Part shown: positions 53,863-62,792 of the stretch, one piece after another
How the letters are laid out: every line of letters starts with the position of its first letter
How positions within the stretch are numbered: the stretch's first letter is position 1
Source of the DNA: CALGKJ01 sp049322695
GTDB taxonomy: Bacteria; Bacillota; Clostridia; Lutisporales; Lutisporaceae
Direction of reading: 5' to 3'
DNA: 64,000 nt
Assembly (NCBI GenBank): GCA_049322695.1
Contig: JBMORW010000039.1
Span: 4,864-68,863, forward strand
Program-made: the position numbers and the translations under genes
Notes under the pieces: model-generated
Told to the model about the DNA's origin: nothing
Seen by the model: the letters and a program-made list of their open reading frames with translations, nothing else
Database searches by the model: none

Positions 53863-55071
53863 TTGGAGGATGTAAAAAAAGTTGTCGTAATAGAGCAGCA
53901 GGACAATATACATAAACAGCTTAGCAGCATGCTGAATGAGCTGGGAATAACCTCCCCTGAAATAGTGTGGCTTTCCAATCATGGCTTAGACCAAAGCCGC
54001 GAAATGGAAGCAGATTGCATAATAATTGACGGTGCTCTTGTTGAAAGTATAAAAAACACAATATCAGAAATACGTAAGTATAATTCAAAGAAGCTTATAT
54101 TCATGTTTGACACTCTCAACAATCCAAGGGCTCATACTGCAATAATGCTTGGCGCAGATGTTTACTTCAAAGGGTCAGGTATAACAGGGCTTATTTATAA
54201 AATGTACGGTACATTTCAGCCTCATAAAGCGATTCATGAAACTCAAAGCTATGAGCAAATAAAACATAATAAAAAGGGAAAAATCATTGCAGTAAATTCT
54301 GCAAAGGGTGGCACCGGTAAAACTACTATTGCCATCAATATGGCTTTTCAATACAGCAGCAAAGGTTTGAGGGTTCTGCTGGTTGATATGGCCATGTATG
54401 GAAATGTAGGTATCAATATGAAAATAGTTCATAGAGGCACAGGATTGTCTAGTATTATTACAGCACTGGAGCAAACCGGTGAGAGCATTAAAAATACAGG
54501 ACTTAACTCTATTATCAAGGATAATATATACACCTATAACTCTGAAAATATACAGATTGACGTAATTATAGCAGCAACGCCCCTCAAAATGGAAAAAATG
54601 GCTGCAAGTGAAATAGAAATGATAATGAATTCCTTAAGAGAGCTTGATTATGATGTTATAATACTGGATACTTCATCGGACTTATCAAAAAGAAATCTGG
54701 CTGTAGTTGAGCTTGCTGACCATGTAATACTGGTAGCCGCTCCGGAGCTTGCAAGCGGCTGGAACCTGCTCCAGTACAAAGAAATACTACAGAGTATAGG
54801 GGTTAAGGATAAATGTAGCCTGGTTGTAAACAGATACTCTAAAAACACAGGTTTCTTTAGCAGAGAATTGGAGATGGAGCTGAGTTGTCCGCTTATTTGT
54901 GAAGTACCTGAACTAAATGATCTGATATTGTGGTCAAATCAAGGACAGGCAGCAGGCCATCAAAAAAAGCATTGGATAAATACGTTCTATAGGCGGATTG
55001 CACATCAGTTTATGCCAATTTTCACAAAGAAGGAGATAGGTATAGTGAAGGCAGGTATTTTTAAGAAGTGA
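53863..55071 (+). CDS. tadZ: TadZ/CpaE-type MinD-like ATPase
   Basis: 402-residue localisation ATPase. Residues 1-125 are an atypical receiver-like domain; the MinD/ParA core begins KIIAVNSAKGGTGKTT with the deviant Walker A at 148-155. TadZ proteins mark the site where the pilus machine assembles. Start TTG 53863 follows AGGGGAAG; the nearby ATG 53870 is out of frame. No gap to cpaB. Confidence 0.92.
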   Translation: MEDVKKVVVIEQQDNIHKQLSSMLNELGITSPEIVWLSNHGLDQSREMEADCIIIDGALVESIKNTISEIRKYNSKKLIFMFDTLNNPRAHTAIMLGADVYFKGSGITGLIYKMYGTFQPHKAIHETQSYEQIKHNKKGKIIAVNSAKGGTGKTTIAINMAFQYSSKGLRVLLVDMAMYGNVGINMKIVHRGTGLSSIITALEQTGESIKNTGLNSIIKDNIYTYNSENIQIDVIIAATPLKMEKMAASEIEMIMNSLRELDYDVIILDTSSDLSKRNLAVVELADHVILVAAPELASGWNLLQYKEILQSIGVKDKCSLVVNRYSKNTGFFSRELEMELSCPLICEVPELNDLILWSNQGQAAGHQKKHWINTFYRRIAHQFMPIFTKKEIGIVKAGIFKK

Positions 55072-55104
55072 TAGAGAGTTTATTATCTTGAGGAGTTGAA
55101 GTAT

Positions 55105-56493
55105 ATGAGTATAGAAGCTTATTTAAAGGAACGTCAATTTAGTGTAAATACTCTTGAGGAATCAAGCAGGCTCAGACAGTTTGACAGAAGCTCGGTTAAA
55201 ACACAAATAATGAATGTTATTAAGGATAAGATAAGTGAAAAAAGAGATATCAACTTAGTGAATATAGAAGAGGCTAAGGCAATAGTAAGGGAGATTGCAT
55301 GGAAGCATATCGAAGAGGAGGTGGATTTGAACTATAGTCATCTGATGCTTACCTCTCATGATAAGTATGAGATTTTGGAATCACTGGTTCAGAATATGTT
55401 CGGATACGGAGTCATTGAACCTTTTTTAAAGGACAGAAGCATAACGGAAATCATGATAAACGGAACAAAGGAAATATTCATAGAAATTAATGGAGTTATG
55501 GAAAGAGCTGTAGACAGAAGGGGCAATCCGGTAGAGTTCAACAGCAGCGAGGAACTGAAAAACATAATAGACAAAATAGTAGCTCCTATAAACAGAAAGG
55601 TTGATGAAAGTGATCCTATAGTGGATGCAAGACTGCCTGATGGCTCCCGTGTAAATGTGGTTCTAAATCCTATATCCCTTGACGGACATGTAGTAACAAT
55701 AAGAAAATTTCCGGAAAACCCATACACCATGGAACAGCTGATTGGGTTTGGGACTATTACCCGCAATGCGGCCATGCTGTTGGAAAATATGGTAAAAGCA
55801 AGATACAACATAGTAGTATCTGGGGGAACAGGCTCTGGAAAAACTACATTTTTGAATGCACTCAGCATGTACATACCCGAGGATTCAAGAGTAGTGACGG
55901 TAGAAGACTCTGCTGAACTGAAGTTTTCGCAAGTAAAAAATAAAGTAAGACTTGAAACCAGGCCTCCTAACCTGGAGGGCAAAGGTGAAATAACTATCAG
56001 AAGTCTTGTTAAGACAGCTCTGCGTATGCGTCCTGACAGAATTGTAGTAGGAGAGGTCAGAGGAGGAGAGGCTCTTGATATGCTGCAGGCTATGAACACC
56101 GGACATGATGGTTCACTTTCTACAGGGCATGCAAATTCGGCCAGAGATATGCTTATGAGACTTGAAACAATGGTACTTATGGCGGGTATGCAACTGCCGT
56201 TGGACTCCATAAGACAGCAAATAGCATCTGCTGTTGATATTATTGTGCATGTTTCCAAGCTTAGGGATGGAAGCAGAAAGGTCATCAGCATTTCAGAGAT
56301 AACAGGGACTGATAATAATGAGATTATTATGAAGGATATATTCAATTTTGAGGAAGAGCACAATGAAGAATACATGGAGACTGGAAAAGTGGTCGGATGC
56401 CTTAAATGGACAGGCAATTATATAAGCAGATATCATAAGTTCTTGTCTGCCGGGCTTCGTAATTACAAAAAATTATTTGAGGGAGATGTCTGA
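55105..56493 (+). CDS. tadA: TadA/CpaF secretion ATPase
   Basis: 462-residue hexameric ATPase that powers Flp pilus assembly and perhaps retraction. N-terminal helical domain, Walker A GGTGSGKT at 240-247, Asp box and Walker B (RIVVGEVRGGEALDML), and His box STGHANS. ATG 55105 is behind GAGGAG; an in-frame TTG 55096 is less likely. Fully intact. Confidence 0.95.
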   Translation: MSIEAYLKERQFSVNTLEESSRLRQFDRSSVKTQIMNVIKDKISEKRDINLVNIEEAKAIVREIAWKHIEEEVDLNYSHLMLTSHDKYEILESLVQNMFGYGVIEPFLKDRSITEIMINGTKEIFIEINGVMERAVDRRGNPVEFNSSEELKNIIDKIVAPINRKVDESDPIVDARLPDGSRVNVVLNPISLDGHVVTIRKFPENPYTMEQLIGFGTITRNAAMLLENMVKARYNIVVSGGTGSGKTTFLNALSMYIPEDSRVVTVEDSAELKFSQVKNKVRLETRPPNLEGKGEITIRSLVKTALRMRPDRIVVGEVRGGEALDMLQAMNTGHDGSLSTGHANSARDMLMRLETMVLMAGMQLPLDSIRQQIASAVDIIVHVSKLRDGSRKVISISEITGTDNNEIIMKDIFNFEEEHNEEYMETGKVVGCLKWTGNYISRYHKFLSAGLRNYKKLFEGDV

Positions 56494-56494
56494 T

Positions 56495-57403
56495 ATGCTG
56501 ACCATCAGTATTATAGGCGGAATAATATGCTTCATAGCAACTAACATTGTTCTGGATAAATTGTTTGGTTATCAGATTAGACCCAATCATTTATCGGCAT
56601 ATTATTGTGAGGTTAAGGGTGAAGAGAAAAAAAGGAAAAGAAAGATAAAGACAAAGCATAAAAAGGCAAAGCCGATAAAGCTGGATGCCAAGAACTACAT
56701 AAAATATGCCTTACCCGCAGTTTTGTTGGTTTTTATATTCTGCTACACATTCATAAGAAGCACAACCTTTGCTTTTATATTAAGCCCATTGGGATTGCTT
56801 TATCCTCAATACATTATCAACATGAAAATTCAAAAGAGAAAGGAACTGCTTAATATCCAGTTCCGGGATATGCTGCAGTCTGTTACTAACTCGCTGAGAG
56901 CAGGTAATTCTCTTCAAGGGGCTATAGAAAGAAGCCTGGAGGATGTAAAGAGGTTATTGAAAATGCAGCTTGACAAACCAATAATTGAAGAGCTTGAGAC
57001 AATTAATTATGAGCTTCAAATTGGAAAAAACCTTGATGAGGCTCTTATATCATTCAGGGACAGGGTAAATATGGAAGATGTTGATATATTCGTCAATGCT
57101 GCGCTCATTACAAAGGAAAAGGGCGGAAACCTCACTGAAATAATGGCAAATGTATCAGAGACCATCAGCGACAAAATAGAAATAAAAAGAGAAATAGTTA
57201 CGCTAACGGCAGGAAAGAGAGCAGAAGCAAAGCTTTTAACCTTCATGCCTCTTGGGCTGGTATTGTTTCTTTCCTTTGTATCTCCGTCCTATATGAGACC
57301 GATGTATGAAACCCTGCTGGGTAAATTCATGATGGCAATAGGACTTGTACTGTTAATTTGCAACTATGTCATCGGTAAAAAGATAATAAACATCAATATA
57401 TAA
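56495..57403 (+). CDS. tadB: TadB inner-membrane platform protein
   Basis: 302-residue GspF/T2SSF-type membrane protein. First helix at the N-terminus, a Lys-rich cytoplasmic stretch, a central helix pair, and the T2SSF core (RDMLQSVTNSLRAGNSLQGAI). ATG 56495 with GAGGGA is chosen; upstream in-frame starts are possible. It forms the platform with TadC and contacts TadA. Confidence 0.92.
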   Translation: MLTISIIGGIICFIATNIVLDKLFGYQIRPNHLSAYYCEVKGEEKKRKRKIKTKHKKAKPIKLDAKNYIKYALPAVLLVFIFCYTFIRSTTFAFILSPLGLLYPQYIINMKIQKRKELLNIQFRDMLQSVTNSLRAGNSLQGAIERSLEDVKRLLKMQLDKPIIEELETINYELQIGKNLDEALISFRDRVNMEDVDIFVNAALITKEKGGNLTEIMANVSETISDKIEIKREIVTLTAGKRAEAKLLTFMPLGLVLFLSFVSPSYMRPMYETLLGKFMMAIGLVLLICNYVIGKKIININI

Positions 57404-57415
57404 GGAGCGCTGACT

Positions 57416-58315
57416 ATGATTCTGATTATAACCTTTCTGATATTTGCTTTAATTCTGACTATAATGCTTCCACCAGAGATTTTTCATAAGAAGAGTTCTA
57501 TGTTTTCTTTTATGAGAAAGACAGAAAATGTAATACAAGCTACAGCTGCGTTTGAGAATAAGACAGTAGACTCTTTAATAAAGCTTTCTAGAGTAATAAT
57601 ACGACTTATACCGGTAAGGCCCAATTCAGTATATGGAGAGAAGATAAAAAGAAATCTTATATTTGCCGGTATAAGCAGTAAGGTTACAATATATGACTTT
57701 ATAGGCTTGAAGTACTTTTTCTGTCTGATATGTGCAGTATACTTCCTTTTGTTTTATCTTGCAGATGCTACTACTACGAAGCTTATGCTTTTACTGGCAG
57801 CTGCAGTAATGGGTTACTTCATACCTGACAACTGGCTGCTGGGAAAGGCAAGAAGAAGGCAAAGCCTGATTGAGAAGGAAGTTCCTTCAATTCTCAGTTC
57901 TTTGGCAGTAACTACAGATGCAGGGCTTAATCTGCTTCAGGCAGTAGAAGAAGTTGCACTTAGGGGTAAAGGGGAACTGGCTGGAGAGCTGAAAAAAACT
58001 CTTGAGGATATAAGGATAGGAATACCTCAGAAGCTCGCTTTTGAAAAGCTTTCGGAGCGGACAAATGTGGATGAGGTTAATTATTTTGTATCTGCCTTGG
58101 TACAAGCCTTGGAAAAGGGGAGCAGCGGAATGACAGCTTTTTTAAGAGAACAGGCGAAGGAAAGCTGGAGCAAAAGAAAGCAAAAGGCCAAGGAATTGGC
58201 TGAAAAGGCATCTATAAAACTTTTCCTGCCTTTATTGCTGCTGGTATTTCCTGCCTTTATGATTTTCCTTTTGGGACCCATGTGCTTTTCCATTGCAGAA
58301 ATATTGTTTAGATAG
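57416..58315 (+). CDS. tadC: TadC inner-membrane platform protein
   Basis: 299-residue T2SSF-domain protein, the partner of TadB, with N- and C-terminal membrane helices. Core sequence is PSILSSLAVTTDAGLNLLQA, ending FLPLLLLVFPAFMIFLLGP. Start follows AAGGAGCG. Normal length and 12 bases after tadB. Confidence 0.93.
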   Translation: MILIITFLIFALILTIMLPPEIFHKKSSMFSFMRKTENVIQATAAFENKTVDSLIKLSRVIIRLIPVRPNSVYGEKIKRNLIFAGISSKVTIYDFIGLKYFFCLICAVYFLLFYLADATTTKLMLLLAAAVMGYFIPDNWLLGKARRRQSLIEKEVPSILSSLAVTTDAGLNLLQAVEEVALRGKGELAGELKKTLEDIRIGIPQKLAFEKLSERTNVDEVNYFVSALVQALEKGSSGMTAFLREQAKESWSKRKQKAKELAEKASIKLFLPLLLLVFPAFMIFLLGPMCFSIAEILFR

Positions 58316-58330
58316 ATTGTAGGTGTAAGC

Positions 58331-58750
58331 ATGTTAAAAAGAGTTTATAAGGATCAAAGAGGTATGGCAGCATTATGGGCTGCCGTAATAATGATGGTAA
58401 TGCTCGCTTTGGCAGGACTTGTGGCTGATGGCGGTATTATGATCTATAACAAAATAAGGCTGGAAGCTGCCACTGATTCAGCAGCACATGCCACAAGGGA
58501 AGCTTATGACAGAGAATTGTGGAACAACTATGGAATAGTGGAGCTGGACCCTCTTCAGGCTATGCTATATGCGCAAATAATGCTTAGCGAAAATTTTCCG
58601 GAAGCAATACTTGAAAGCTGTGAGGTAGACCCGATTAACAAGGATACGGCCACTGTAAAAACAAGGATAGAAGTAGAAACTGTTTTCATGAAAATATTTG
58701 GAATAGATAAAAGAATCATACGATCGACAGTATACAATAAGGTCTCATAA
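58331..58750 (+). CDS. TadG-like pilus-assembly protein (short)
   Basis: 139-residue membrane protein: basic start, DQRGMAALWAAVIMMVMLALAGLVADGG as N-terminal helix of the Tad_N/TadG type, then a helical-beta extracytoplasmic domain. No VWA domain, so much shorter than classical TadG. The G|MAAL junction lacks Glu at +5, so processing by TadV is uncertain. Confidence 0.82.
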   Translation: MLKRVYKDQRGMAALWAAVIMMVMLALAGLVADGGIMIYNKIRLEAATDSAAHATREAYDRELWNNYGIVELDPLQAMLYAQIMLSENFPEAILESCEVDPINKDTATVKTRIEVETVFMKIFGIDKRIIRSTVYNKVS

Positions 58751-58761
58751 GGAGGGGCAGT

Positions 58762-59094
58762 ATGTTATTTAACCTTTCGACGGGACAGGTTGTTGCAGCT
58801 GTTATTGAAACAGCAGAATCAGGGACCAAAGCTGCAAAAGGGCTTATGGGAAGGAAATATATTCCTGATGATTACGCATTTATTATCTATAAATGCAATG
58901 GTATTCATACCTTTTTCATGAGATTCAATATAGATGTTATTTTTTTGGACAACAACCGTAAAGTAGTGCATATATGTAAAAATCTTTCTCCATGGAAAAC
59001 AACAGGATTTATCAAGGACAGCATGTATGTCATTGAACTAAAAGCCATTTCAGAAAAAGGAAAGGTGAAAAAGAATGACCTGCTGAGCTGGTAA
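58762..59094 (+). CDS. DUF192 family protein
   Basis: 110-residue beta-rich protein of DUF192: AKGLMGRKYIPDDYAFII, then FFMRFNIDVIFLDNNRKVVHI. Unlike many members it has no signal peptide. Function unknown; DUF192 genes recur next to TadE-type genes. AAGGAGGGG precedes ATG 58762. It is the last clearly Tad-associated gene, 91 bases before the toxin-like gene. Confidence 0.88.
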   Translation: MLFNLSTGQVVAAVIETAESGTKAAKGLMGRKYIPDDYAFIIYKCNGIHTFFMRFNIDVIFLDNNRKVVHICKNLSPWKTTGFIKDSMYVIELKAISEKGKVKKNDLLSW

Positions 59095-59185
59095 AAAACT
59101 GTTTAAGTTTTACAGCAGAACAAAAATAAGGAGGGTAGAGAATTGAAAGCTTGCTGTAATAAATATATAATAAAGGAGGAAAAGC

Positions 59186-61687
59186 ATGGACAAAATTAAG
59201 CAGTACTTTGCTTATAAGAGCAGACAGAGATTAATCAGTATTATTACTCTGGTAGTCTATTTGATGACATCATTAGTACCTATGCAGGTATTTGCAGGCG
59301 TTAGGTATGAAAGTGACGGACCGACAAGCTCAACAAAAAGTAAAGGAAAGACATCTTACACCAGCAGCACAAGCAACTATAAGTCAAGCAGCAGTAGTAC
59401 TAAGAGCAGTTCAAGCAGCAGCTCATCCTACTCCAGCAGCTATAAAAGCAGTGCGCAAGCAAGCGGTGGCAGCTCCGGCAAATCAGGAAGCTCGAATACC
59501 ACTGAAACTAAAAAATCCGGCGGATTTTTTGGAGCTATCAGCAATGCATTTAGCTCTGCAAAACAAGCTGTAACTTCAACTGTAAACAATGTGACACAGG
59601 CAGTTTCCAACACAGTCAACAATGTTAAGCAGACTGTCACTACAGCAGTCAATAATGTTAAACAGACTGTCACTACTGCAGTCAACAATGTAAAACAGGC
59701 AGTTACAGAAACTTACATCAATGTTAAGCAGACTGTCTCAAATACTGTCAACAATGTAAAAAAGACTGTTACAACGGCAGTAAACAATGTAAAGCAATCT
59801 GTAAGCACCACAGTGAATAATGTGGTGAATAAAGCAGCAACAACAGTTAACAATGCTATAAATAAAGTAGCTGATGTAGCACAGAATGCAAAAAATACTT
59901 TGAACACAGTTGCTTCCAACGTGAAAAACACAGTTGTGAATACGTATAACAACGTAAAGGAAGCAGCAAAAACTGCTGTTAATGCTGTAGCAACAGTCAT
60001 TAAGGACCCGGGTGCAGCAGTAAATAAGCTTGTCAATGGAACAAAAACCCTAGTAAGCAAAGCTCAGGACAAAATAAAAACAGCAATAGCAGATTTCGCA
60101 GATTATGCCTCGCAAAAGATTACACAAGGCTTCAACAGCGTAGTAACAAAAGCGAAAGACACAGTAACCTCAGCTTGGAACAAGACCAAGGAAGTAGCAA
60201 ATAAAATAGCATCCAATCCTACAGTGCAGCGTATAGCCAAGGGTGCTATGGGAGCGCTTCAGCTTGCAGGAGGAGTACTCCAGGTAGCAGGAGGAGTAGC
60301 ACTAAGCTCAACAGGACTGGGAGCTGTGCTGGGTGTACCTGTTGCAGCGCATGGAGCAGGCGATGTTGTACAGGGTGGACTAAAGCTGGTCAATGCAATA
60401 TTCGGAACCAACATTAAGGAAGTAAACCCAGTGCAAGAGGCTTACAGGGCCGTTGGAGGCCTTATAGGAGGAGAAAAGGGCAAGGCAATAGCAGATAAGG
60501 TATTTGGTATAACAGACCTTGCACTGGGCTTTGTTAATGTACAAAAAGCCGTTACAAACGTAGCAAAGATAAAGAATGTTTTTAATGCAGCAGACAAGCT
60601 CTCGGCGCTGAAGACCTTTATCAAGCAAAGTGACACAGCCAAGTTTATAAAGAACATACCTCAGATGCTTGTATCAGCTCCTACAAAGGCAAAGAACCTT
60701 GCAAAGAATGCTATTGATATTACCGTCAATACCTTCAATAAAGGCAGGAATGCTGTACATGCTGCAATAAAAGGAGCCACTAACCTTGCAGCAGATGCAA
60801 CGGCGGCTGTAAAGAGGTTTACATCAAGCTTCAAGAATGCAGCAGCTTCTGTAATAGGCGGTGCAAAGAAGTCAGCAGGAGCAAGTGACAGCGGTTTAAA
60901 GATTGACCTGCAGCTTTTTGCGAAGAAGAGTGCTGATAAGGTTGATGATGCTACTAATGTAGCAAGCAAAACTTCAATTAAATCAGCTAGAAAAACAGGA
61001 GTTAAGAAAGCATGGAAAGAAGAAGGTGAACTTGTTGCAGCAACTGGAAGGGGAACAAGGCCATGGACAGAAGCTGAAAAACTTGAACTATTAGAAAAAG
61101 GTAAAGTTAAAGGTTATGAAGGGCATCACATTAATAGTGTAAAAAATAATCCAGACTTAGCAAAAAACCCAGATAATGTTAAGTTTGTAAGAGGAAGAAA
61201 AGAACATCTAAAGGAACATGGTGGTAACTTTAGGAATCAGACTAGTGGAGAATTCATAAATCGAAGAGTGTTAAAGGGAAATGCTTCAAAAGTTGAAACA
61301 ATGTCAGGAACAGGTAAGATAGCTCTGAATAAGTTAGTTAGTGATGTTAAGAAAGTAACTCGTGTATCTACAGATACTATCTCAACAAGTGTGAAAAAGA
61401 TAGGTGCAAATGCTAAACCAAAACCAAGAAATCCTGTGATAAGCAAGCCAACCCCAACAAAACCAGCAATAAACAAGCCTGCACCAACAAAGTCAACAAT
61501 AAGCAAATCAACGCCTAGTAGACCGACAATAAGCAAGCCAACACCAAGCAGACAAACAATAAGCAGGCCAACACCAAGTAGGCCAACAATTAGTAGACCA
61601 GCACCAAGTAGAGCCACTAAACGTACTTCGGCACCAGCAAGGTCAACTTCCAGAAGCTCCTCCTCAAGGTCAAGTAGGAGAAGATAA
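59186..61687 (+). CDS. Secreted polymorphic toxin-like protein with HNH nuclease domain
   Basis: 833-residue exported protein. Order: Sec signal peptide with cleavage near VFA|G37; Ser-rich linker (45-110); eight 11-residue repeats TVNNVKQTV-like (129-216) and further helical repeats to about 330; glycine-rich hydrophobic segment (352-407); conserved helical module; junction KIDLQLFAKK (572-581); HNH domain with GYEGHHINS (H647, H648), PDN and KEHLKEHGGN; then seven 10-residue KPTPSRPTIS-like repeats ending SSRSSRRR. The modular build with a swappable nuclease tip is that of interbacterial polymorphic toxins; SUKH immunity lies downstream. AAGGAGGAAAAGC precedes ATG. Delivery route unknown; it directly follows the Tad operon. 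Confidence 0.8.
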   Translation: MDKIKQYFAYKSRQRLISIITLVVYLMTSLVPMQVFAGVRYESDGPTSSTKSKGKTSYTSSTSNYKSSSSSTKSSSSSSSSYSSSYKSSAQASGGSSGKSGSSNTTETKKSGGFFGAISNAFSSAKQAVTSTVNNVTQAVSNTVNNVKQTVTTAVNNVKQTVTTAVNNVKQAVTETYINVKQTVSNTVNNVKKTVTTAVNNVKQSVSTTVNNVVNKAATTVNNAINKVADVAQNAKNTLNTVASNVKNTVVNTYNNVKEAAKTAVNAVATVIKDPGAAVNKLVNGTKTLVSKAQDKIKTAIADFADYASQKITQGFNSVVTKAKDTVTSAWNKTKEVANKIASNPTVQRIAKGAMGALQLAGGVLQVAGGVALSSTGLGAVLGVPVAAHGAGDVVQGGLKLVNAIFGTNIKEVNPVQEAYRAVGGLIGGEKGKAIADKVFGITDLALGFVNVQKAVTNVAKIKNVFNAADKLSALKTFIKQSDTAKFIKNIPQMLVSAPTKAKNLAKNAIDITVNTFNKGRNAVHAAIKGATNLAADATAAVKRFTSSFKNAAASVIGGAKKSAGASDSGLKIDLQLFAKKSADKVDDATNVASKTSIKSARKTGVKKAWKEEGELVAATGRGTRPWTEAEKLELLEKGKVKGYEGHHINSVKNNPDLAKNPDNVKFVRGRKEHLKEHGGNFRNQTSGEFINRRVLKGNASKVETMSGTGKIALNKLVSDVKKVTRVSTDTISTSVKKIGANAKPKPRNPVISKPTPTKPAINKPAPTKSTISKSTPSRPTISKPTPSRQTISRPTPSRPTISRPAPSRATKRTSAPARSTSRSSSSRSSRRR
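59570..59833 (+). repeat. 33-base tandem repeats encoding 11-residue helical repeats
   Basis: Eight consecutive 33-base units in frame (residues 129-216), consensus V-T-T-A-V-N-N-V-K-Q-T. Base identity between central units is high. The 11-residue (hendecad) period suits a long amphipathic helix. Confidence 0.9.
60222..60950 (+). repeat. Duplicated pre-toxin module, copy 1
   Basis: Begins CAGTGCAGCGTATAGCC and ends GGTTGATGATG. Matches 62827-63552 in the same orientation with about 20 substitutions and one three-base gap, roughly 97% identity by eye. It covers the glycine-rich segment to just past DLQLFAKK. Confidence 0.95.
61445..61654 (+). repeat. 30-base tandem repeats encoding a basic Pro/Ser/Thr tail
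   Basis: Seven imperfect in-frame 30-base units (residues 754-823), consensus KPTPSRPTIS, turning into Arg/Ser-rich sequence at the end. Confidence 0.85.
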
Positions 61688-61694
61688 TAAATCA

Positions 61695-61719
61695 GGAACA
61701 GGCACATATTGTGCCTGTT
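61695..61719 (+). terminator. Hairpin after the toxin-like gene
   Basis: 11-base-pair stem GAACAGGCACA/TGTGCCTGTTC, loop TAT. No T run follows (TAAAAC), so it may stabilise mRNA or terminate weakly. Confidence 0.5.
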
Positions 61720-61854
61720 CTAAAACTATATGATATAGTATTATATAGTGTATAGTAGAATTTTTAAAAATTGGAAAAGTATCACGATTAAGTTGCAATA
61801 ATATCTTAGAAAAGAGAGAAAAGATAATAATTTGTGTAAGTAAAATAATATTGT

Positions 61855-61864
61855 NNNNNNNNNN
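61855..61864. other. Assembly gap (10 N)
   Basis: Ten undetermined bases, probably a scaffold join of unknown true length. Everything to its right is linked to the toxin gene only through this join. Confidence 0.97.
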
Positions 61865-61900
61865 ATAAAAATATTAAAAAGAAAGTTTAATGAGGTGATT

Positions 61901-62488
61901 ATGTTGATTAGGGAGTATGAAAGCATTTTAAAGAAACTAGAAAGATGGGAAAACGGTGGAATTAAGATATTAGATAATGGAGCAAAATTGATATGTCACA
62001 CCCCACATATCGCACCAAAGGCTTGGTTACATGAAATCTATGCTAAAATAGAAAATCACGAAATAGATGAAATAGAAAAGAAGCTAAATGTAAAGCTACC
62101 AGAGGATCTTATCAGTTTTTTGAAGTGTTCCAATGGAATAAATATTTTTTCTGATAGTTTGAGCATTTGGGGATTTAGATCTTCATATGTCAGAAGAGGA
62201 AGCGAAGTAAGTCAACCATATGATCTAATTGCCTTAAATCAGGAACGAAAAGGAGAAATGCCAGAAAATTGGTTGATTTTTGGGAGCTATTCATGGGATG
62301 GGTCATTAATGCTATATGATTTAGGACAAGGTAATTCAAAGGTTTATAGATGTGATAATAATGCTGAAGAGATTATTCAAGAATGGGATAGTATTTGGTC
62401 ATGGCTTTCAATAGAAGTTGAGAGACTATCGCAACTTTTTGACAGTAAAGGGATTAAGCATGATAGGAGAATGCCAACTATACCATAA
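61901..62488 (+). CDS. SUKH (SMI1/KNR4) family probable immunity protein
   Basis: 195-residue soluble protein of the SUKH-1 family: IDEIEKKLNVKLPEDLISFLKCSNG is the typical helix, followed by a strand region with WLIFGSYSWDGSLMLYDL and a final EEIIQEWDSIWSWLSIEVERL helix. SUKH proteins are the commonest immunity proteins of nuclease polymorphic toxins, which fits the upstream HNH protein. ATG 61901 with TGAGGTG is chosen over GTG 61895. Base composition is clearly more AT-rich than the Tad genes, consistent with transfer. Confidence 0.85.
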   Translation: MLIREYESILKKLERWENGGIKILDNGAKLICHTPHIAPKAWLHEIYAKIENHEIDEIEKKLNVKLPEDLISFLKCSNGINIFSDSLSIWGFRSSYVRRGSEVSQPYDLIALNQERKGEMPENWLIFGSYSWDGSLMLYDLGQGNSKVYRCDNNAEEIIQEWDSIWSWLSIEVERLSQLFDSKGIKHDRRMPTIP

Positions 62489-62792
62489 GGCAAAATACAG
62501 TATGTAATGAGTTTTGTAATATTCTATCATATAGAAAAGTTCTAGTTACAAATGTTAAGTTATTGAGGGATAAACCCCCTTGTGGTAAAATATGTATAAT
62601 ATTTCCGCAAGGGGTATTTTTTGGTACAAGAGCTAGAGAGAGGGATGTAAAGAGAAGAAGAAGCTAAATGTTAGGTATACTAGACAATTATCTAATAAAA
62701 TGCTATTGAAGGAAAGCAGACCAAATCATAGAAAAATTGCATCCTTTTATGGATAAGCAGCAGAGCTGTGCATTGTACGGTAGTGATAAGAG
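62489..62792. other. Intergenic stretch between SUKH gene and orphan toxin copy
   Basis: Contains the SUKH terminator and then AT-rich sequence without a credible gene. Near its right end is AAAAAGAACCGTCCCTGG (62802-62819), a motif I associate from memory with dispersed clostridial repeats, right at the start of the duplicated module. Confidence 0.5.
62576..62622 (+). terminator. Intrinsic terminator after the SUKH gene
   Basis: Ten-base-pair stem CCCCTTGTGG/CCGCAAGGGG (one G-T) 62576-62585 with 62605-62614, AT-rich loop that can pair internally, then T6. Confidence 0.85.

Noticed and set aside
55389..56417. Long minus-strand open frame (342 codons) opposite tadA
   Set aside because: It lies wholly antisense to the intact tadA gene, has no ribosome binding site and a composition typical of a mirror frame.
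59570..59833. CRISPR-like array
   Set aside because: Units are contiguous 33-base in-frame coding repeats with no unique spacers.
61445..61654. Second short-repeat array as CRISPR or satellite
   Set aside because: In-frame 30-base protein-coding repeats in the toxin tail.
61237..61707. 156-codon minus-strand frame under the toxin tail
   Set aside because: Mirror of the Pro/Ser repeats, giving a Leu/Val/Gly repeat; no ribosome binding site.
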